Shown: piece by piece, positions 10,893 through 23,119 of the stretch
How positions within the stretch are numbered: the stretch's first letter is position 1
Layout: the number at the start of each line of letters is the position of its first letter
Source of the DNA: Sophora flavescens
Taxonomy: Eukaryota > Streptophyta > Magnoliopsida > Fabales > Fabaceae
Direction of reading: 5' to 3'
DNA length: 64,000 bases
Assembly: GCA_030762895.1 (NCBI GenBank)
Contig: CM061062.1
Location: 4,239,501 to 4,303,500 of the forward strand
Made by a program: the position numbers and the translations under genes
Notes under the pieces: generated by a model
Database searches by the model: none
Told to the model about the DNA's origin: nothing
Seen by the model: the letters and a program-made list of their open reading frames with translations, nothing else

Positions 10893-11720
10893 ATGGCATC
10901 TGCTACAGATTCAAAGTTCAAAAATGATCTCTCATCCACTGTGTCTGTCAAGTTGGACAGAGACAACTATCCACTATGGAAATCCTTGTTGATATCTATA
11001 GTCAAAGGCTGCAGGCTCGATGGGCACATGCTAGGGACAAAGGAGTGTCCTGAAGAATTCATAGCTTCTGCAGATTCAAGCAAGAAGCCAAATCTTGCTT
11101 TTGAAGATTGGCAGGCTCGTGATTCACAACTCCTTGGATGGCTGATGAATTAAATGACTATTGAAATGGCAACACAGTTGCTGCACTGTGAAACCTCAAA
11201 ACAACTTTGGGATGAAGCTTAAAGCCTAGCAGGTGCACACACAAGATCTCGAGTCACTTACCTTAAATATGAGTTTCACAGCATCAGAAAAGGAGAGATG
11301 AAGATGGAGGAGTATCTGGTCAAAATGAAGAATCTCGCTGACAAGCTTAAACTTGCAGGCAGCCCCATTTCCAACTCAGATCTAATCATTCAAACAATGA
11401 ATGGTTTAGATTCTGAATACAACCCTATGGTGGTCAAGCTATCTGATCAAACTAGTCTCACTTGGGTTGATCCGCAGGCTCAATTGCTGACCTTTGAGAG
11501 TATACTTGATCAACTGAATAGCCTCACCAACCTAACCCTTAATGCTTCAGTAAATGTTGCCAACAAAACTGATTACAAAGGCAACAAATTCAACACAAAC
11601 AACAACTGGAGAGGTTCCAGTAGCAACTGGAGAGGCTCTAACTTCAGAGGTTGGAGAGGAGGCAGAGGAAGAGGAAGAATGTCTAAGCCAACATGTCAAG
11701 TTTGCTACAAGGTCGGGCAC
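10893..11720 (+). pseudogene. gag: gag of Copia1, split in its zinc knuckle
   Basis: Starts at ATG 10893 (MASATDSKFKNDLSSTVSV), 48 bp after the primer site. VKLDRDNYPLWKSLL and MKMEEYLVKMKNLADKL are typical of copia gag (UBN2/DUF4219 type). Stops at 11151-11153 and about 11220 interrupt it. Gly/Arg/Asn-rich repeats (NWRGSSSNWRGSNFRGWRGG) precede the knuckle. CQVCYKVGH is visible up to 11720; the last Cys of the CX2CX4HX4C pattern lies beyond element B, just after 30284. Confidence 0.85.
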
Positions 11721-13109
11721 TGTTGACGAATCTGGGCAAGTATACCCAGTCGTGCAAGTAATACGGTGGTAAGACCGGTTATCGTATCCACGGGGATTGG
11801 ATGTCAACTACCAATTCGCAAACTCAGCAACTATCTAGACTAAACTATTAATCAAGAGAAAGTAAAACAAACAAAAGAAAAGAAATAAAATCTTTTTGTC
11901 TTTTTGGGGACTTTTAACAAACACTTGGAGTGCAGAAAGGATATGTTGGGACTAGACTTCACCAAACCTCTAAAACATGTACTATCAGGACTAGATACCT
12001 CCCATTCATGCTTCAGATATTAAAATCAATCCACTAAATTACTCAAACCCCGATTCCTCGGATGGCAAGAGCCTAAATCCACTAATAGACCCTAATTCCT
12101 TAGGTGGCCTAGATTAATGAATTTGTATTAAGATTAGGGATCATGTGATTACTAGTAAGCCTAGTTCCATTCCTAGATACAAGGCTTACTAGGTGATTAA
12201 ATTCAGTTCTGGTTCTGATATGAACGTCCCCATTGCATACCAAAACATTAATCAAGTCATGGGGGTGCTAGCCACAACAAGCATTAAGCACAGAAAATTA
12301 ATCACTAATATGAAGACATGAACATAGATTAATCAGTCAAGGCAAATACATAATAGTAAGTTTGATTACATCTAATCCCAACAAACGGGATTTAACTATT
12401 CATAAACAGAGAAAACCAAACCAGAGAAATAGGAGAAGAGGAGAGGAGAGGCTCCATGGGAGCTTTCCTTCTTCTTCACAGCAACCCCTCTCAGCAACTC
12501 CCTACTAAGGTTGAAACCCTAGCCCAGCCAAGCCTCCAAGTGCCTCCAAATGCCTCCTCTAGGTCCAAAACCTAAAAACTCTCTAACTATCCAAAAAAAC
12601 TCTCCGGATTCCACCGCAGAAACGAGAATTTATACTGCTGCTCGTCTGCCAGTGCTGGGCACTGGGCGCCCCACTCCTGGGGCTGGGCGCTGGTTTCTGG
12701 CGCTGGGCACTGGTTGCACAAAATAAATTCTCGCGAGGCGAGCCCTATATTCGCAACGCGAAACTCTAATTTTTACTCTATCACGGCCGTGATGCATATC
12801 ATGGGCAGGCCGTGACAGCTTCTGACTTTTGCCTTCTGCTCTGCTTGATCATGGCCGTGATGGTCATCACGACCAGGCCGTGATGGGCTCCGTTTGGCTC
12901 ATATTTTTCACTTTTCAAGCTCTATTTCCTCCAGGCTCCACCGTGGCTGATTTTGATCATTTTTATATTAATTCATGCAAAACAACACCAAGAAACCGCT
13001 TCACCCGTTCCAAGGGAAAATCTAATAAAAACCAAATAAAGAATGCCTAATCTATATGCAAAATGCATGCAAAAGAGTACAGAAAATATCATGTAAAATC
13101 ACACTATCA
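11721..13109 (-). mobile_element. LTR1 of element B (3' LTR in sense)
   Basis: 1389 bp from TGTTGACGAATC to CACACTATCA. TATA box (sense TATAAATTC) at 12634-12626. Directly upstream in sense lie GCGCTGGGCGC-type cassettes (12648-12715), a CTCGCGAGGCGAG site (12730-12742) and TCACGG-type cassettes (12781-12885). Plus-strand frames at 12829-13050 are shadows. Confidence 0.9.
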
Positions 13110-14052
13110 AATCACCCCAAGCTTATTCAATTGCTTGTCCTCAAGCAATCACTAAGGCCAGTAGAAAAAACGGAACATGGATAGTGAACTAAGAACCCGA
13201 GCAAATAATCCAAGTAATAGGCAATTCAAACAATTTAGCAAGAGACAATCAATTCAAGTCCAATTAGAGGCTTAGGTTCCTTAGACTCATGTTCTCACTG
13301 ATTTGGGCACTCTTTCTCACCTGAAGCTCACCCCAAGCTTGTTCATTTGCTTGACTCTCTTTTCTCCCTCACTCAAGTGTTTAGGGATATATGACATTTC
13401 ACTCAATTTTCCTCAAGGAATGAATCCTACCATAGGCTTGACTATCAACCAATTCTCTACTTTATTAATGAAAACAATTAAGAATCAAGAGGTCTTTTAT
13501 TTGGTTGTAACGTGGCCATGGGATTATTCGTTAGGTGGGGATAACAAGAAAAGGACATTCCAAAAGGCTACATAAACATCAAGCATTGCAAACATGACCT
13601 TCTAAAATACCTTCTTGGGTTTTCAATTTATTTTTCCACCTTTCTTTTCTTTCTTTTTCTTTTCATTTCTCTTTTCTTTTTGTCATCCCCTTCTCTACTT
13701 ATTTATTTTTTTCTTTTCTTTTTCTTTTATTTGGAGAAGGGGAGATTTTTTTTTTTACTCAAGAGAATTATTTTTTTCTGATTCTTTTCCCAAACTTTTT
13801 CGACTACCTTTTTACCCTTTTGTAATACTTTAGAAGGTCCCTTATCAAGCATATTTATCCACATATTTCAGGGTACCAAGAAAAGCATTTTTTTTTTCTT
13901 TCAGGCTCAAAATTGGGCAACTATATGGTAGCATTTCATCATTCAAAGCTCAGAAGGCCAGAAAAATACATATTGCCTCAATCATTTTCAAAAATGTTTT
14001 CAAAAATTTTTAAGCTTTAAAACGATTTCAAATCAAGTTCTAGAGAAAACAG
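13110..14052 (-). mobile_element. Truncated 3' internal region of element B, first copy
   Basis: Near-identical to 26912-27855. Begins with the polypurine tract (sense AAGCTTGGGGTGATT against the LTR), then the PPT hairpin at 13130-13149. A sense A/G-rich tract (plus-strand T/C-rich) lies at 13622-13810. Similarity stops at about 14052, where inverted LTR sequence starts. The long T-rich open frames are low-complexity artefacts. Confidence 0.8.
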
Positions 14053-14548
14053 ACGATTTGATAGTGTGATTTTATATGATATTTTCTATATACTTTTGCA
14101 TGCATTTTGCATATAGATTAGGCATCCTTTATTTGATTTTAGTTAGATTTTCCCTTGGAACGGGTGAAGCGGTTTCTTGGTGTTGTTTTGCAGGAATTCA
14201 TGGAAAAATGATCAAAATCAGCCATGGTGGAGCTTGGATGAAATAGAGCTTGAAAAGTGAAGAATATGAGCCAAACAGAGCCCATCACGGCCATGATGAA
14301 GCAGAGCAGAAGGTAAAAGTCAGAAGCTGTCACGACCTGGCCATGATTTGCATCACGGCCGTGATAGGCTAAAAATCAAGGTTTCGCGTCGCGAATATAG
14401 GGCTCGCCTCGCGAGAATTTATTTTGTGCAAGTACGGCCAGCGCCAGGAGGGGGCGGCCAGCGCCCAGCGCCAGGAGGGGGGCGCCCAGCGCTAGGAGCC
14501 AGCGCCCAGCGCCAGGAGGTAGAGCATCAGGCAGAGAGCTGGGCGCCC
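14053..14548 (+). mobile_element. Inverted LTR fragment of the B family
   Basis: From TGATAGTGTGATT at 14059 the plus strand reads the reverse complement of the LTR-B U3 end, through the TCACGG cassettes (14282-14370) and CTCGCGAG site into diverged GCGC-type cassettes (14440-14545). The few preceding bases (GATT) match the polypurine-LTR junction. It then switches at 14549 to direct-orientation LTR beginning TCGTGCAAGTAAT. It is more diverged than the other copies, so it probably came from another family member or an aberrant reverse transcript. Confidence 0.7.
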
Positions 14549-15265
14549 TCGTGCAAGTAATACGGTGGTAAGACCGGTTATCGTATCCACGGGGATTGGA
14601 TGTCAACTACCAATTCGCAAACTCAGCAACTATCTAGACTAAACTATTAATCAAGAGAAAGTAAAACAAACAAAAGAAAAGAAATAAAATCTTTTTGTCT
14701 TTTTGGGGACTTTTAACAAACACTTGGAGTGCAGAAAGGATATGTTGGGACTAGACTTCACCAAACCTCTAAAACATGTACTATCAGGACTAGATACCTC
14801 CCATTCATGCTTCAGATATTAAAATCAATCCACCAAATTACTCAAACCCCGATTCCTCGGATGGCAAGAGCCTAAATCCACTAATAGACCCTAATTCCTT
14901 AGGTGGCCTAGATTAATGAATTTGTATTAAGATTAGGGATCATGTGATTACTAGTAAACCTAGTTCCATTCCTAGATACAAGGCTTACTAGGTGATTAAA
15001 TTCAGTTCCGGTTCTGATACGAACGTCCCCATTGCATACCAAAACACTAATCAAGTCATGGGGGTGCTAGACACAACAAGCATTAAGCACAGAAAATTAA
15101 TCACTAATATGAAGACATGAACATAGATTAATCAGTCAAGGCAAATACATAATAGTAAGTTTGATTACATCTAATCCCAACAAACGGGATTTAACTATTC
15201 ATAAACAGAGAAAACCAAACCAGAGAAATAGGAGAAGAGGAGAGGAGAGGCTCCATGGGAACTTT
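14549..15265 (-). mobile_element. Central LTR of element B, left half
   Basis: Matches LTR1 from its 30th base; the first 29 bases are missing at the junction with the inverted fragment. Cut at GGGAACTTT by element C; the other half resumes at 26284 with GCTTTCC. ACTTT/GCTTT is the element C duplication, with one substitution in the left copy. Confidence 0.85.
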
Positions 15266-16778
15266 TGTTGTTACGCCGGCAAGTGTACCGGGTCGTCGCA
15301 AGTAATAAAATAAACACAGTAAGTAATTACCGAGGTCGAACTCAGGGATTGGGCTACCAATTCGTCTAATCCGCGGGAAATCCGATACGTTTGGTCAAGT
15401 TACAGGAGAGTGGTTGAGAGAGATAATAGGATCAAAATTCAATTAACAAATCTAATTAAATAATTAACTAAAAATATGAAAACTAAAATGTCCAAGGTCA
15501 CAAATCCACCTACCCAATATGTACACCCAAGTGATGATGAATTCCTCCCTAAGTTCAATTACAATGTCAACCGGGACCCCTAAATTCTCCTAAATCCACT
15601 CTCGTGCTCATTAGGACGTATTCAACGATTGGATTAATTACTTACTAGGTCTCATAATCCTAATCTCGAATTTGGTTAATTCTTGTTCCCTATAAGGTTG
15701 CACCGATCTCCTACTCACTCTCGTGCAATATTCGATCGATGATCCCAATTCAAGTTCTAAACGCGAATCGCTGACTAGGCCTCATCGACGTTAACAAGTC
15801 AATCACGCAACACATATGATTAACACAATCAAATCAGAATTGGAAAACATTTATTGAGAAAAAGGGAGAAAGACATACATCATATCGAATCTACACTGCC
15901 ATGGGTGGCTTCATTGTTCCTTCAGACGAGGGGATTAGTTCCTCATGCTCATAGACAAACAATCGGACATAATCTCCATAAGAAAAAGGGAGACGCGGCT
16001 CCAAAGAGAAAAGAAATTACCCTAAACGCTACTCTAAACAGTGGAAAACTACTAGGATTCGCGGCCCTCCAAAAGCCCTCCAGCCTCCTCAAGATTGATT
16101 CCCAATCTGATCTGCAACAGCCTTTAAATAGGATTCCTGATCTCGCTGGTTCATGAGGCGAGCAGCCTCTCGCGAGGCGAGAATTAAAATTGGCGCGCTT
16201 TCAATTTGAACTCTCGCGAGGCGAAAGTGTGTTCGCGGGGCGAGTCTTCAATTCTAGGCTGTGACCTTCATCACGGCTGGGCCGTGATGGTCTCTGACTT
16301 CCAAGGTCTTCAAACTCTCGCGGGGCGAGACTTCAAACCTTAAACTGTCACGGGCGTGGTCTTCATCACGGCTTGTCCGTGATGGTCTCTGTCTTGCAGG
16401 TCTTCATGATTCGCGGGGCGAACATATTCTCGCGTGGCGAGACAGAATTGATGACCTTGCTGTTTTATCTCGTTCTTCGAGCTCGCGAGGCGAGCATCTA
16501 CTCGCGAGGCGAGTATCTCCGAAGCGCTTTTTCCACTGCTTCTTGACTTTCCTTGACTCCCGGAGCTTCACTTATTGACCTGAAAACACCAAAAGCAACA
16601 AAAAGCGTAATTCTATTCAAAATAAGCTAAAAACTACACAAAAGACACAAAACGAGTCAAAGTCCAACTTAGGAACAAAACAAGGCAAATTTGGGCGAAA
16701 ACGAGATTGAACTCGAATAATTTGCACAAAAACCACGGTCCATCTAGTTATAAAACTAGATAAGCCGAAGGCTTATCA
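15266..16778 (-). mobile_element. Left LTR of element C (3' LTR in sense)
   Basis: 1513 bp, TGTTGTTACGCC to GGCTTATCA. TATA box (sense TATTTAAAGG) at 16130-16121. Cassettes upstream in sense alternate between CTCGCGAGGCGAG-type (16163-16245, 16314-16328, 16410-16442, 16483-16515) and TCACGG-type (16260-16290, 16348-16385). The frame at 15854-16156 is a shadow. Confidence 0.9.
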
Positions 16779-18137
16779 AAATACCCCAAACTTAAACCTT
16801 GCTTGTCCCCAAGCAAGCTTAAAACTCAAAAACGACTCAAGACTTGGCAAACCTGAAAGATCTAATCAATTTCGCACAAATTTCATGCGACTTTACAAAA
16901 CAGTTTTTCTTCTTTGATCCCCCCCCTTTTTTCATCAATGTAATCCCCACATTCATCTACTTTAAACAATTGAGAATTTATCATTCATGCCATCATTACT
17001 CTAAGTTGAGGCTCGAAGATACACACAAAGGAAGATCACCTATTTCAAACAATTGCCTTCCTCACAAGGGCATTTAGTATTTCACTCATTCGCTCAAGTT
17101 TGTCTAGGCTATCAACTTTTCACTCAATTTCACATTCTAAGAGCACTTCCCATGAATTTGATTTTCATCTCGAACATAGTTCCCACGAAAACATGCATGC
17201 AACATCAATAGGTCTTTCAAAGGTTGTAATGGGGCCTGGCTAAGGGTAGGATAATGAAGGATATTTAGGCTTAAGTCCCTAGGAACTAAGAGAGCATGAG
17301 CATTTTTACATATATTCCACTCAATTTCCTTTTTCTCATTTTTCTTTTTGTCTCGGGTGACTACAGCCTTTTTCCTTGCTAATCTTTTGATTTGCCCCTT
17401 TTCTTTTTCTTTTTTTTTTCAATTTTTTTTTTCAACCTTTAATTTCCTTTTTCTCACCCCCAATATGACACATCACCTTGTAGCCACCCCAAACTTAGTT
17501 CCTCACAACCATTCTCTTGCTACGCTTCCATGCTCTCCTAATCCTAAGATTGGGTTAACATGGTTTTTCAGATTTTGGCTCGTAATGTAAGGTCATCAAG
17601 AACAATAGGCTTCAAGGCTCAATGTGGCTAACTAGGGATCATTCATCAAGGTTGGTTCAATTTATGGCCAAGTAGTTATTTCAAAGAAAATCGCCTAAAT
17701 CATTTGATGCAACACATAATCATGCAAACCATAAAGAGATTCAAGCAAATTCGGGAAAGTGCAACTTAAAAGTGATTTCACACAATCAAAAATAGAGTTG
17801 GAGGCTCAAATCCTCACCTGGACATTTTGCAAATTGTTTGACCGAGATACAATTCCTAGTGTGTGCACCCCCTCACCCCAAACTTATCATAAATCAAGCA
17901 ATCGGGATAAATCTCAAAGTTCAATTTTCAATTTTTAAGTGGGGATCAACTTTTCTATTATTAGAACCTAGGGGGGATCATCAATGGTCAAATAATTCAT
18001 GCAATCAATCTATGCTCAATTTAATCAAAACCCAACAAGCTTGCCGACACGACATTTCATACAAAAACTCTTGATCTTCTCAAATTATTCAAGAGCGACA
18101 AACAAAAACAAAACAAAAAGCAAAAACAAAACAAAAG
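16779..18137 (-). other. 3' untranslated region of element C
   Basis: Polypurine tract (sense AAGTTTGGGGTATTT) at 16779-16793, PPT hairpin at 16798-16817, a conserved block at 17222-17252 (TGTAATGGGGCCTGGC), a sense A/G-rich tract at 17330-17450, and the stop-proximal hairpin at 18068-18095. The same blocks occur in the same order in D and G. Open frames here are not credible genes. Confidence 0.75.
18068..18095 (-). promoter_or_regulatory. Stop-proximal hairpin, element C
   Basis: Plus strand CTCTTGA (18068-18074), 14-nt loop TCTTCTCAAATTAT, TCAAGAG (18089-18095). Lies 43 bp past the ORF stop in sense. Same loop (one base different) with a different but complementary stem in D and G. Confidence 0.75.
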
Positions 18138-19054
18138 TTAGGAAAAGAAAGGGATACCTAGCTTGGGTTGCCTCCCAAGTAGCGCTTGTTTAACGTCCCG
18201 AGCCTGACTTATTAAGAAGCATCCACCTGGATCCCATAGCCTGTGATACAGAGGCCAAGAGATGCTCATCATATGCGATTCTCCACCCGGATCAAAAGGT
18301 TTGTGAAGTGGCCCTTGTAGAAGCAATACGACTCTATCCTTGATTCCATCTGGCCCGTGTGTGGAAACTCCATTGACATCTGTAATTATGAACTCACTTC
18401 CTCTCGGGTCAAATGGTGTCTTCACGAGGAAGTGTGCCAGACAAGTGGGAGGGTCTAACTTACCGGTGTCCACACATGCATGCAAGCCAACATATTTATT
18501 TAACGCATCAAAATCAGGTTGCTTGGCAAGCATGGTGAAATCCTCTGCCACTTTATCTTCATTTTGTTTTCCACCCCCTTGCTCCATTGCCTTGTCCTTT
18601 GTCAACTCCTCTTCCTTAGGTTGCTCTTCCTCAACATGTGGCTGTTCCTGGGCCTTGTCGCTTGTCAATTCCTTTTCCTCCGGTTGTTCTTCCTCAACAT
18701 GTGGTAGTTCTTCCTCAACTCCCTGAGAACTAGTTACATCCCAGTCATATCCCAACACCCCACTGCTTCTAGTTGTTGTGGCATTGCATTGGTTCATAGG
18801 GTCGTTCTCGGTATCAACTGGGAAAGTCTCTGGGGGATGCTCATTTAGTTGCCTTGCGAGTTGGGCAATCTGCATCTCTAGATTCTGAAGTGCCATCCCT
18901 GTATGAGTTGCCAACTTGTCAATGGATGCGTTTGTATTGGTTGACACTTTCTCAAGTGTCGCACTCAACTTCTCAAAAGCCAACTCCCAAGGTTGTCTTC
19001 CACCATTATGTTGAGGTTGTTGTTGCCAATTTTGTTGAGGTTGTGGTTGCCAGG
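18138..19054 (-). pseudogene. Element C ORF, 3' part (gag C-terminal half plus DPRGSE/WDPGG tail)
   Basis: About 305 codons downstream in sense of the D insertion. QPQPQQNWQQQPQHN opens it, then a helical segment (LEMQIAQLARQLNEHP) and NDPMNQCNATTTRSS, the region after the zinc knuckle in Athila gag. A Glu-rich section repeats PHVEEEQPEEKELT and PHVEEEQPKEEELT. The tail contains FDPRGSEFIITD, WPLYHRLWDPGG and DVKQALLGRQPKLG, ending at 18138. The tail motif recurs in the element D ORF. The apparent N-terminal extension into 19055-19121 is element D LTR. Function of the tail is unknown. Confidence 0.75.
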
Positions 19055-20323
19055 TGAACGCGCTGTCGCCACGCGCCAAAAAGAACGAGCGATTATAAAA
19101 TAATGCAGTATAGTGCGACAACTCGGATCGTCTCTCAAGGACTCTTTAGGTGTTGTTATTATTAACAGAAAATTAGTAAAAGTTAGAAATGGGGGTTTTG
19201 GATTGAAAACTAAATTAAGAAAACAAAACACTAAAAACAAAGCAGTTAAAGAGAATAGCAAATAGACAAAAGCGATTAACCTACTGTTCTTGGTTTCCCA
19301 CTATCATTGATTCATGCAAATCCTAAGCAGATACTAATCCCCTTCCGGTTGTAGCAACAATTAACAAACGAAAACTGCTACTACAGATGTATGTTCCTAT
19401 TCCCGAAATAACAAACGGGGTTAAGCTCTCATGAACAAACGAACATGAATGAACACACGCGAAATAACAAACGCGATTATATATAGGAACATTACATCAC
19501 CGAGATGAAACAATACCACACCATACATTACTGAAATAACAAACAGAAACATACAGCATGGCATTGAAAAGAGAAAAGCAACTAAACATGGAATACAGAA
19601 CCTCAAGTGTTAACAGAAACCAATTACAGTAGATTAATCTAGGAGACTAGTTCTCCATTACAGAAATAAACAATAAACTAAGAGGAAAACAAAAGGCTAA
19701 CAAGTTCAGAAACTAGCCAAAACTGGCTAATTCTGACTATCCCCTTCATTTCTGCCTAAGACTGCTTATATACACGTTTCTGGAGTCAGAGTACTCGCGA
19801 GGCGAAGCACTGCTCGCGAGGCGAATTACATGAAAGGTCTGCAACTCTTTGTCTTCTCGCGAGGCGAGCACACCCTTCGCGAGGCGAACTCTTCAGCTTC
19901 CAACTGTTACGCCCGTGGCATTCAACACGCCCAAACCGTGATGGCTTCTGATCTTCCAAGACTCGCGAGGCGAAGGAATGCTCGCGGGGCGAACTCTTCA
20001 GCTTCAGAATTGCCACGGCTGTGATCTTCAACACGGGCAAGCCGTGATCGTCTCTGACTTTTTTCATGGTTGCAATACTCGCGGGGCGAGAGATTATTCA
20101 GGGGCGAGTGGCTCCAGATTTATTACTTTTTATTAACCTGAAAATAGAAAATAAAAGTAAATAATTATTCAACTCTAAAACAACTAAATTAACATAAAAA
20201 CAATTTACAGACTCAAAATACTACTTAAGGACAATCAAGTCTAATTTGGGTAAAAATGATATAAAATAAGCACAAAGCCAAGGTCTTTACTAGTTATAAA
20301 ACCAGTCAAACAGAGGCTCATCA
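19055..20323 (-). mobile_element. Left LTR of element D (3' LTR in sense)
   Basis: 1269 bp, TGAACGCGCTG to GGCTCATCA. TATA box (sense TATATAAGC) at 19772-19764. Cassettes lie at 19794-19825, 19855-19885, 19905-19945, 19966-19995, 20020-20050 and 20078-20110. It has one more CTCGCGAGGCGAA unit than the right LTR. Confidence 0.9.
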
Positions 20324-21755
20324 AAATACCCCAAACTTAAACTTTGCTTGTCTCCAAGCAAACTACACTCAAACTTAAAAAGACTCAAGACCTGGCAAAA
20401 CATGGCAAGCTTAAGAATTCAATCAACTTTCACACAGATTTCAAGCAATTTATCAAAAGAGTTTTTCTTTCAATGTTCCCCCCTTTTTAAACAAAGCAAT
20501 CCCCACATTCATTTATTCTAAACAGTTGAGAAATTAATCATTCAGACAATCAGAAATCTAAGCAGGGAGTCAAAGTTACACACAAAAGAGAGATCACCAT
20601 ATTCAAACAACTGCCTTCCTCACAAGGGAAATTTGTGTTTCACTCAATCGCTCAATTCTTGTCAGGCTAACAACATTCACTCAATTTCACTTTTCAGAAG
20701 CACTTCCCATAAATTTGATTTTCATCTCAAAATGATTCCCACAGAAAACATGCAAGCAACATCAAAAGGACTTTTATGGGTTGTAATGGGGCCTGGCTAA
20801 GGGTAGGATATACAAAGGTACTAGGCTGAAGACCCTAGGAACTAAGAGAGCATGAAACTTTATTTACACTTTGAAATTCCACTCAAGTTCCTTTTCTCAT
20901 TTTTTTTTTTTTACACTTCTGGGTAGCTACAGCCTTTTATTTCTTTTCTTTTCTTTTTTTTTTTCTGTTTTTCTTTTCTTTTCCTTTTTTTTTTTATTTT
21001 TATTTATTTATTTTTTTTTTGTTTTTTTCATTTATACATTTTTCATTTTTTTTTCTCTTTTTCCCAATCCCAAACAACACATTGCACCGGGTAGCCACCC
21101 CAAACTTTTGTTTCTTGCACCAATTCTAAGATTACATGCTCTCCTAATCCTAAGATCGGGTTAACATGGTTTTCCAGATTTTTGGGCTTATAACATTAGG
21201 TTATCAAGAATTAACAGGCTAACAGGTTCAATGGGGCTAACTAGGGAACATGCATCAGGAATTGGTTATTTTAGGCTAAGTAGCTATTTACAAAGAAAAT
21301 GCCTAAATCATATGAAGCAAACATATAATCATGCAAATCAAAAAGAGATTCAATCAAATTCAGGAAAGTGCAACTTAAAAAGTGATTTTCACACAGTTTA
21401 AAACATGTTGGAGGCTCAAAACCTCACCTGGACATTTTTTTGTAAATTATTTGAACAGAGATACTATCCCTAGTGTGTGCTTCCTATTACCCCAAACTTA
21501 TCATAAATCATGCCATCATAATAAAATCTTAAAGTTCAGTTTTCAATCACATGGGGATCATATTTTCACAAATTTCATATCCTAGGGGGAAACAGTCAAC
21601 ACTATCATGCAATCATCTATGCAAAATCAATCAAACCCATCAAACTTGCCAATACTAGACTCAAACAACTCCTGAGCTTCTCAAATTATTCAGGAGCTTT
21701 ATTGACAACAAAACAGAAATAAAATAAGGAAAAGAAAATTAAAAAGGCGAAAGGG
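20324..21755 (-). other. 3' untranslated region of element D
   Basis: Polypurine tract at 20324-20338, PPT hairpin at 20343-20362, conserved TGTAATGGGGCCTGGC block near 20781, a very long plus-strand T-rich tract (20890-21065, A/G-rich in sense), and the stop-proximal hairpin at 21669-21696. The Phe-rich frame at 20871-21164 is a low-complexity artefact. Confidence 0.75.
21669..21696 (-). promoter_or_regulatory. Stop-proximal hairpin, element D
   Basis: CTCCTGA (21669-21675), loop GCTTCTCAAATTAT, TCAGGAG (21690-21696): a 7-bp perfect stem, 60 bp past the ORF stop in sense. Confidence 0.8.
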
Positions 21756-23000
21756 TTAAGAAAACTCATTGAAGGTGGTGGTTCCACCAGGATCCCACTG
21801 TCTGTAGCATAAGGCCCACATGGTGGCCAAAGGACTGAAATTTATTTCAAGCCTCCCTAACTTGCAGCTTTTATGCGGAGGTGAGCACTTAACAATTATT
21901 ATGACTTCGCCGAGTGCGGCGGACTTCTCACTACCTCTCGGGTCACAGCTGACCTCTTTCTCAATAAAATCTTCCCAATAAAATTGGGGCTCAGCCACTT
22001 GGATTGGCCATGGTGCAAATTCCAAGGGCTTAAACTCCATCACTGGTTCCTCAGGGGAAAGTGGCAAACAGTTAGAAACGGTTACTGGTGCTGCTTCAAC
22101 TTCTGCAATGTCTTCATCTACTGTACTAACAAATTTTTCACCTGCTATACATGCCGAGATTTCAGCACACACCAGACAAAGGTTAGAGTTAGTACATATA
22201 TTACAAGAAAATGAATCAGTAAAATCTACAATGTCTGGAAATTCTGCAACTAGTTCATCATCCACCCCACTACTCTCAACACATGCATCTAAGACCAAAG
22301 AGTCTTCTTTATCCTCAAGCACGGTGGAGCAAATGTTCTCCTGATCCTCCTGATCCTCATTTTCTTTGTTTCCTTTCAATTATAAACCTGCATAACAGTG
22401 TATACACAAAGCAGCAGTATCATCACAATAACAATCATTAGAATCAGGGGATTCAACACATAATTCATCATCAACAAAAATATCATCATCAGAATTATTT
22501 TCAAAAATATTTTCAGGAATAACCATCTGTGAATCCTTATGTTCCTCAAGGGGCTGTGGAGTTAACATTGCAGCCGAGTTGGCGGTAACTTGATCAATTA
22601 GAGCCCACAACTTCTGAGATTCAACTTGGTCCCTCTGTTGGGCTTCACGATTACTTGCCTCCATTGCCTCCATCCTCCGTTGAAATTCAAGATTGTATGC
22701 TTCCGTTTGTGCAGCCATTTGTTGTAGCATTTCTTCCAAACTGAGTTGGGCTAGTGTAGGGTCAGGCTGGTATTGCTGGCTTACTGCCATCCGTTGATTG
22801 TTTTCTTCCATTTGTTGTATCATAGAAGCAATCTCATCCAGGCTGCCTTGATCTCTAACCTGTTGGCTAGGATAAGCATTCATTCCAGTCATATCAAAAC
22901 CATTGCTATACTCATAATTTCCAGCAAAATCAGGATAATACATGCTAGGTGGTGGTTTATAATAAACATTCGGCAAATATCCATACATGTAATTATCCAT
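21756..23000 (-). pseudogene. Element D orphan ORF (about 415 codons, one internal stop)
   Basis: Likely start ATG at 23000 (MDNYMYGYLPNVYY); an upstream stop excludes a much longer frame. One TAA at 22382-22380 splits an otherwise single open frame ending at 21756. The N-terminal half is Tyr/Pro-rich, then Gln/Met/Glu-rich and helical (EEMLQQMAAQTEAYNLEFQR), a likely coiled coil. The middle is acidic with Cys-rich spots (DDTAALCIHCYAG, CNICTNSNLCLVC). The C-terminus has CDPRGSEKSAAL and MWALCYRQWDPGG, matching the tail of the element C ORF. I recognise no gag capsid, CX2CX4HX4C knuckle, protease or RT. It may be a highly diverged gag-like protein; that is inference from position and the shared tail. 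Confidence 0.65.
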
Positions 23001-23095
23001 GGGGGAAAATTCCAAACCAGACAATGCAGACAAAACTAATTAGCAAAGCAAAAAGTTTTTTTTTTTTAATGTTCTGCTAATAACAACAAACCAGA

Positions 23096-23114
23096 GTCCC
23101 CGGCAACGGCGCCA
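23096..23114 (-). other. Primer binding site, tRNA-Asp type (element D)
   Basis: Plus strand GTCCCCGGCAACGGCGCCA, an 18-19 nt match to the 3' end of plant tRNA-Asp, five bases inside the right LTR. Confidence 0.9.
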
Positions 23115-23119
23115 ATTTT

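Noticed and set aside
18138..19121. Taking the C ORF to start at 19121
   Set aside because: Residues before 19054 are encoded by the element D LTR and recur at the right D LTR, so they are not part of the original protein.
20871..21164. Membrane-protein-like Phe-rich ORF in element D (also 13615-13833, 17348-17590, 27417-27629, 54211-54423)
   Set aside because: All derive from the T-rich tract of the 3' UTR and their sequences are not conserved between families beyond composition.
23096..23114. tRNA-Asp gene fragments at the five primer sites
   Set aside because: Only the last 17-19 nt of tRNA-Asp match, always next to an LTR. These are primer binding sites, not tRNA genes.
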